From positions 1 to 16,440 of the forward strand of contig DATGSF010000163.1 in assembly GCA_035302865.1 (NCBI GenBank): a stretch of DNA of 16,440 nucleotides. Direction: 5' to 3'. A program made the translations under genes and the position numbers. Positions 15,284-16,440 of this stretch are shown one piece after another. Positions within the stretch are counted from its first letter, which is position 1, and every line of letters starts with the position of its first letter. Under the pieces are notes generated by a model. That model was not told the origin of the DNA. It saw only the letters and a program-made list of their open reading frames with translations, and searched no databases. Source of the DNA: DATGSF01 sp035302865. GTDB taxonomy: Bacteria; Bacteroidota; Bacteroidia; Chitinophagales; Chitinophagaceae.

Positions 15284-16440
15284 ATGACTAAATATATTTT
15301 TGTAACCGGAGGGGTTACTTCTTCATTAGGAAAAGGTATTATTGCTGCATCTTTAGCTAAACTACTTCAAGCACGCGGCTACAAAGTTGCAATACAAAAA
15401 TTCGATCCTTATATCAATGTAGATCCTGGTACATTAAATCCTTATGAACATGGTGAATGTTATGTTACAGATGACGGAACTGAGACGGATTTAGACCTTG
15501 GACACTACGAAAGATTTTTAAACGAACCTACTTCAGCAGCAAATACAGTAACAACGGGAAAAGTATACCAATATGTTATAAATAAAGAAAGAACGGGCGG
15601 ATATCAAGGAAAAACTGTTCAAGTTATTCCTCATATAACTGATGAAATAAAAAGAAGAGCACAGTTGTTAGAAAATGAAGGAAAATATGATATAGTCATC
15701 ACTGAAATTGGAGGGACTGTAGGTGATATGGAATCCCTACCCTACATAGAAGCAGTACGACAATTAAAATGGGAACTTAATGAAAGAATAATAGTATTAC
15801 ACTTAACCTTAATTCCTTACTTAAAAGCCGCAAAAGAATTAAAAACAAAGCCCACGCAGCATTCTGTAAAAATGATGAGCGAATATGGTGTTAACCCAGA
15901 TATTTTAGTTTGTCGCACAGAAGAACCTCTTAATACAGAAATTAAATCAAAACTTGCTTTATTTTGTAATGTTAAACCTGAAGCAGTTATAGAAGCTAGA
16001 GATGCTGATACTATATATGGAGTTCCTCTAGAAATGCAAAAAGAAAAATTAGATCAAATTTGCTTAAAAATGCTAAATCTTCCTTTGAAAAACGATCCTA
16101 ATATGGAGGATTGGAAAGTATTTTTAAATAAATTAAGATACCCACAAACTAGTGTGAAAATTGCATTGGTAGGAAAGTATGTAGAACTACAAGATGCTTA
16201 TAAATCTATTTTAGAATCCTTTATCCATGCAGGTGCACAACACGAGTGTAAAGTGGAAGTTGAAATGGTACATTCTGAATTTATAACTTCTGAAAATGTA
16301 GCACAGAAATTAAAAAATGCACAAGGGATATTGGTTGCACCAGGTTTTGGTCCTAGAGGAATTGAAGGGAAAATTATCGCAAGTCAATTTGCAAGAGAAA
16401 ACAAAATCCCCTTTCTAGGAATTTGCCTAGGCATGCAAAT
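15284..16440 (+). CDS. pyrG: CTP synthase (partial, cut by the right edge)
   Basis: CTP synthase, which makes CTP from UTP, ATP and glutamine in the last step of pyrimidine nucleotide synthesis. The visible 385 codons cover the whole N-terminal synthetase domain: TKYIFVTGGVTSSLGKGI with the P-loop, QKFDPYINVDPGTLNPYEHG, ETDLDLGHYERF, and ITEIGGTVGDMES. They then enter the class I glutamine amidotransferase domain: KIALVGKYVELQDAYKS, VAPGFGPRG (oxyanion region), and GICLGMQ with the nucleophile Cys381. The remaining 150 or so residues, including the catalytic His and Glu, lie beyond base 16440. No frameshift or stop is seen. The start is fixed by the conserved N-terminus. Confidence 0.97.
   Translation, partial: MTKYIFVTGGVTSSLGKGIIAASLAKLLQARGYKVAIQKFDPYINVDPGTLNPYEHGECYVTDDGTETDLDLGHYERFLNEPTSAANTVTTGKVYQYVINKERTGGYQGKTVQVIPHITDEIKRRAQLLENEGKYDIVITEIGGTVGDMESLPYIEAVRQLKWELNERIIVLHLTLIPYLKAAKELKTKPTQHSVKMMSEYGVNPDILVCRTEEPLNTEIKSKLALFCNVKPEAVIEARDADTIYGVPLEMQKEKLDQICLKMLNLPLKNDPNMEDWKVFLNKLRYPQTSVKIALVGKYVELQDAYKSILESFIHAGAQHECKVEVEMVHSEFITSENVAQKLKNAQGILVAPGFGPRGIEGKIIASQFARENKIPFLGICLGMQ

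Noticed and set aside
1..16440. Mobile element, CRISPR array or defence island
   Set aside because: No transposase, integrase, inverted-repeat pair, spaced repeat array or defence gene was found. Gene content looks chromosomal throughout.

Overview
The window is a chromosomal stretch of an AT-rich member of the Bacteroidota (roughly 30% GC by eye). The evidence is: a DUF3098 protein, two SusC/BtuB/FecA-type TonB-dependent receptors, a type IX secretion (T9SS) type B cargo protein, Bacteroidota-style GroEL/GroES and CTP synthase, almost no Shine-Dalgarno sequences, and repeated TAnnTTTG (-7) promoter motifs just upstream of genes. The exact order or genus cannot be fixed from the sequence. No insertion sequence, integrase, CRISPR array, tRNA or rRNA gene was seen.

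Layout. (1) 1-200: a promoter and structured leader of a minus-strand gene off the left edge, then a terminator. (2) 199-3271: DUF3098 membrane protein (-), a DCC-family thiol-disulfide protein (+), and a minus-strand pair of an alkaline-phosphatase-superfamily membrane sulfatase/phosphotransferase and a VanZ-like protein, joined by a 4-base stop/start overlap. The DCC gene and vanZ-like gene overlap tail to tail. (3) 3322-4806: an exported TPR protein of unknown role, divergent from the sulfatase and ending inside the last codons of the next operon. (4) 4792-10191 (-): the most interesting unit. A TPP riboswitch (about 10098-10176) heads a tight three-gene operon: outer-membrane TonB-dependent receptor, acyl-CoA-dehydrogenase-like flavoenzyme, and a second, BtuB-like receptor, with gaps of 2 and 6 bases. 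(5) 10264-12666 (-): an 800-residue secreted PKD-type protein with a T9SS type B sorting domain, with its own promoter and terminator. (6) 12667-13063: a non-coding gap with a short direct repeat and the groEL terminator. (7) 13064-15039 (-): groES-groEL, preceded by a sigma-54-like promoter. (8) 15284 to the right edge (+): pyrG, cut just after its glutaminase nucleophile.

How it works together. The riboswitch operon probably imports thiamine or a related compound: the first receptor follows the aptamer directly. The flavoenzyme and second receptor would be thiamine-regulated by co-transcription, and an enzyme of this family there is not something I can assign to a known thiamine pathway. 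The first receptor also carries an eight-G tract whose gain or loss of one base would stop translation at once, so uptake may be subject to phase variation as well as to the riboswitch. The remaining genes are ordinary housekeeping (chaperonin, CTP synthesis) or envelope functions.
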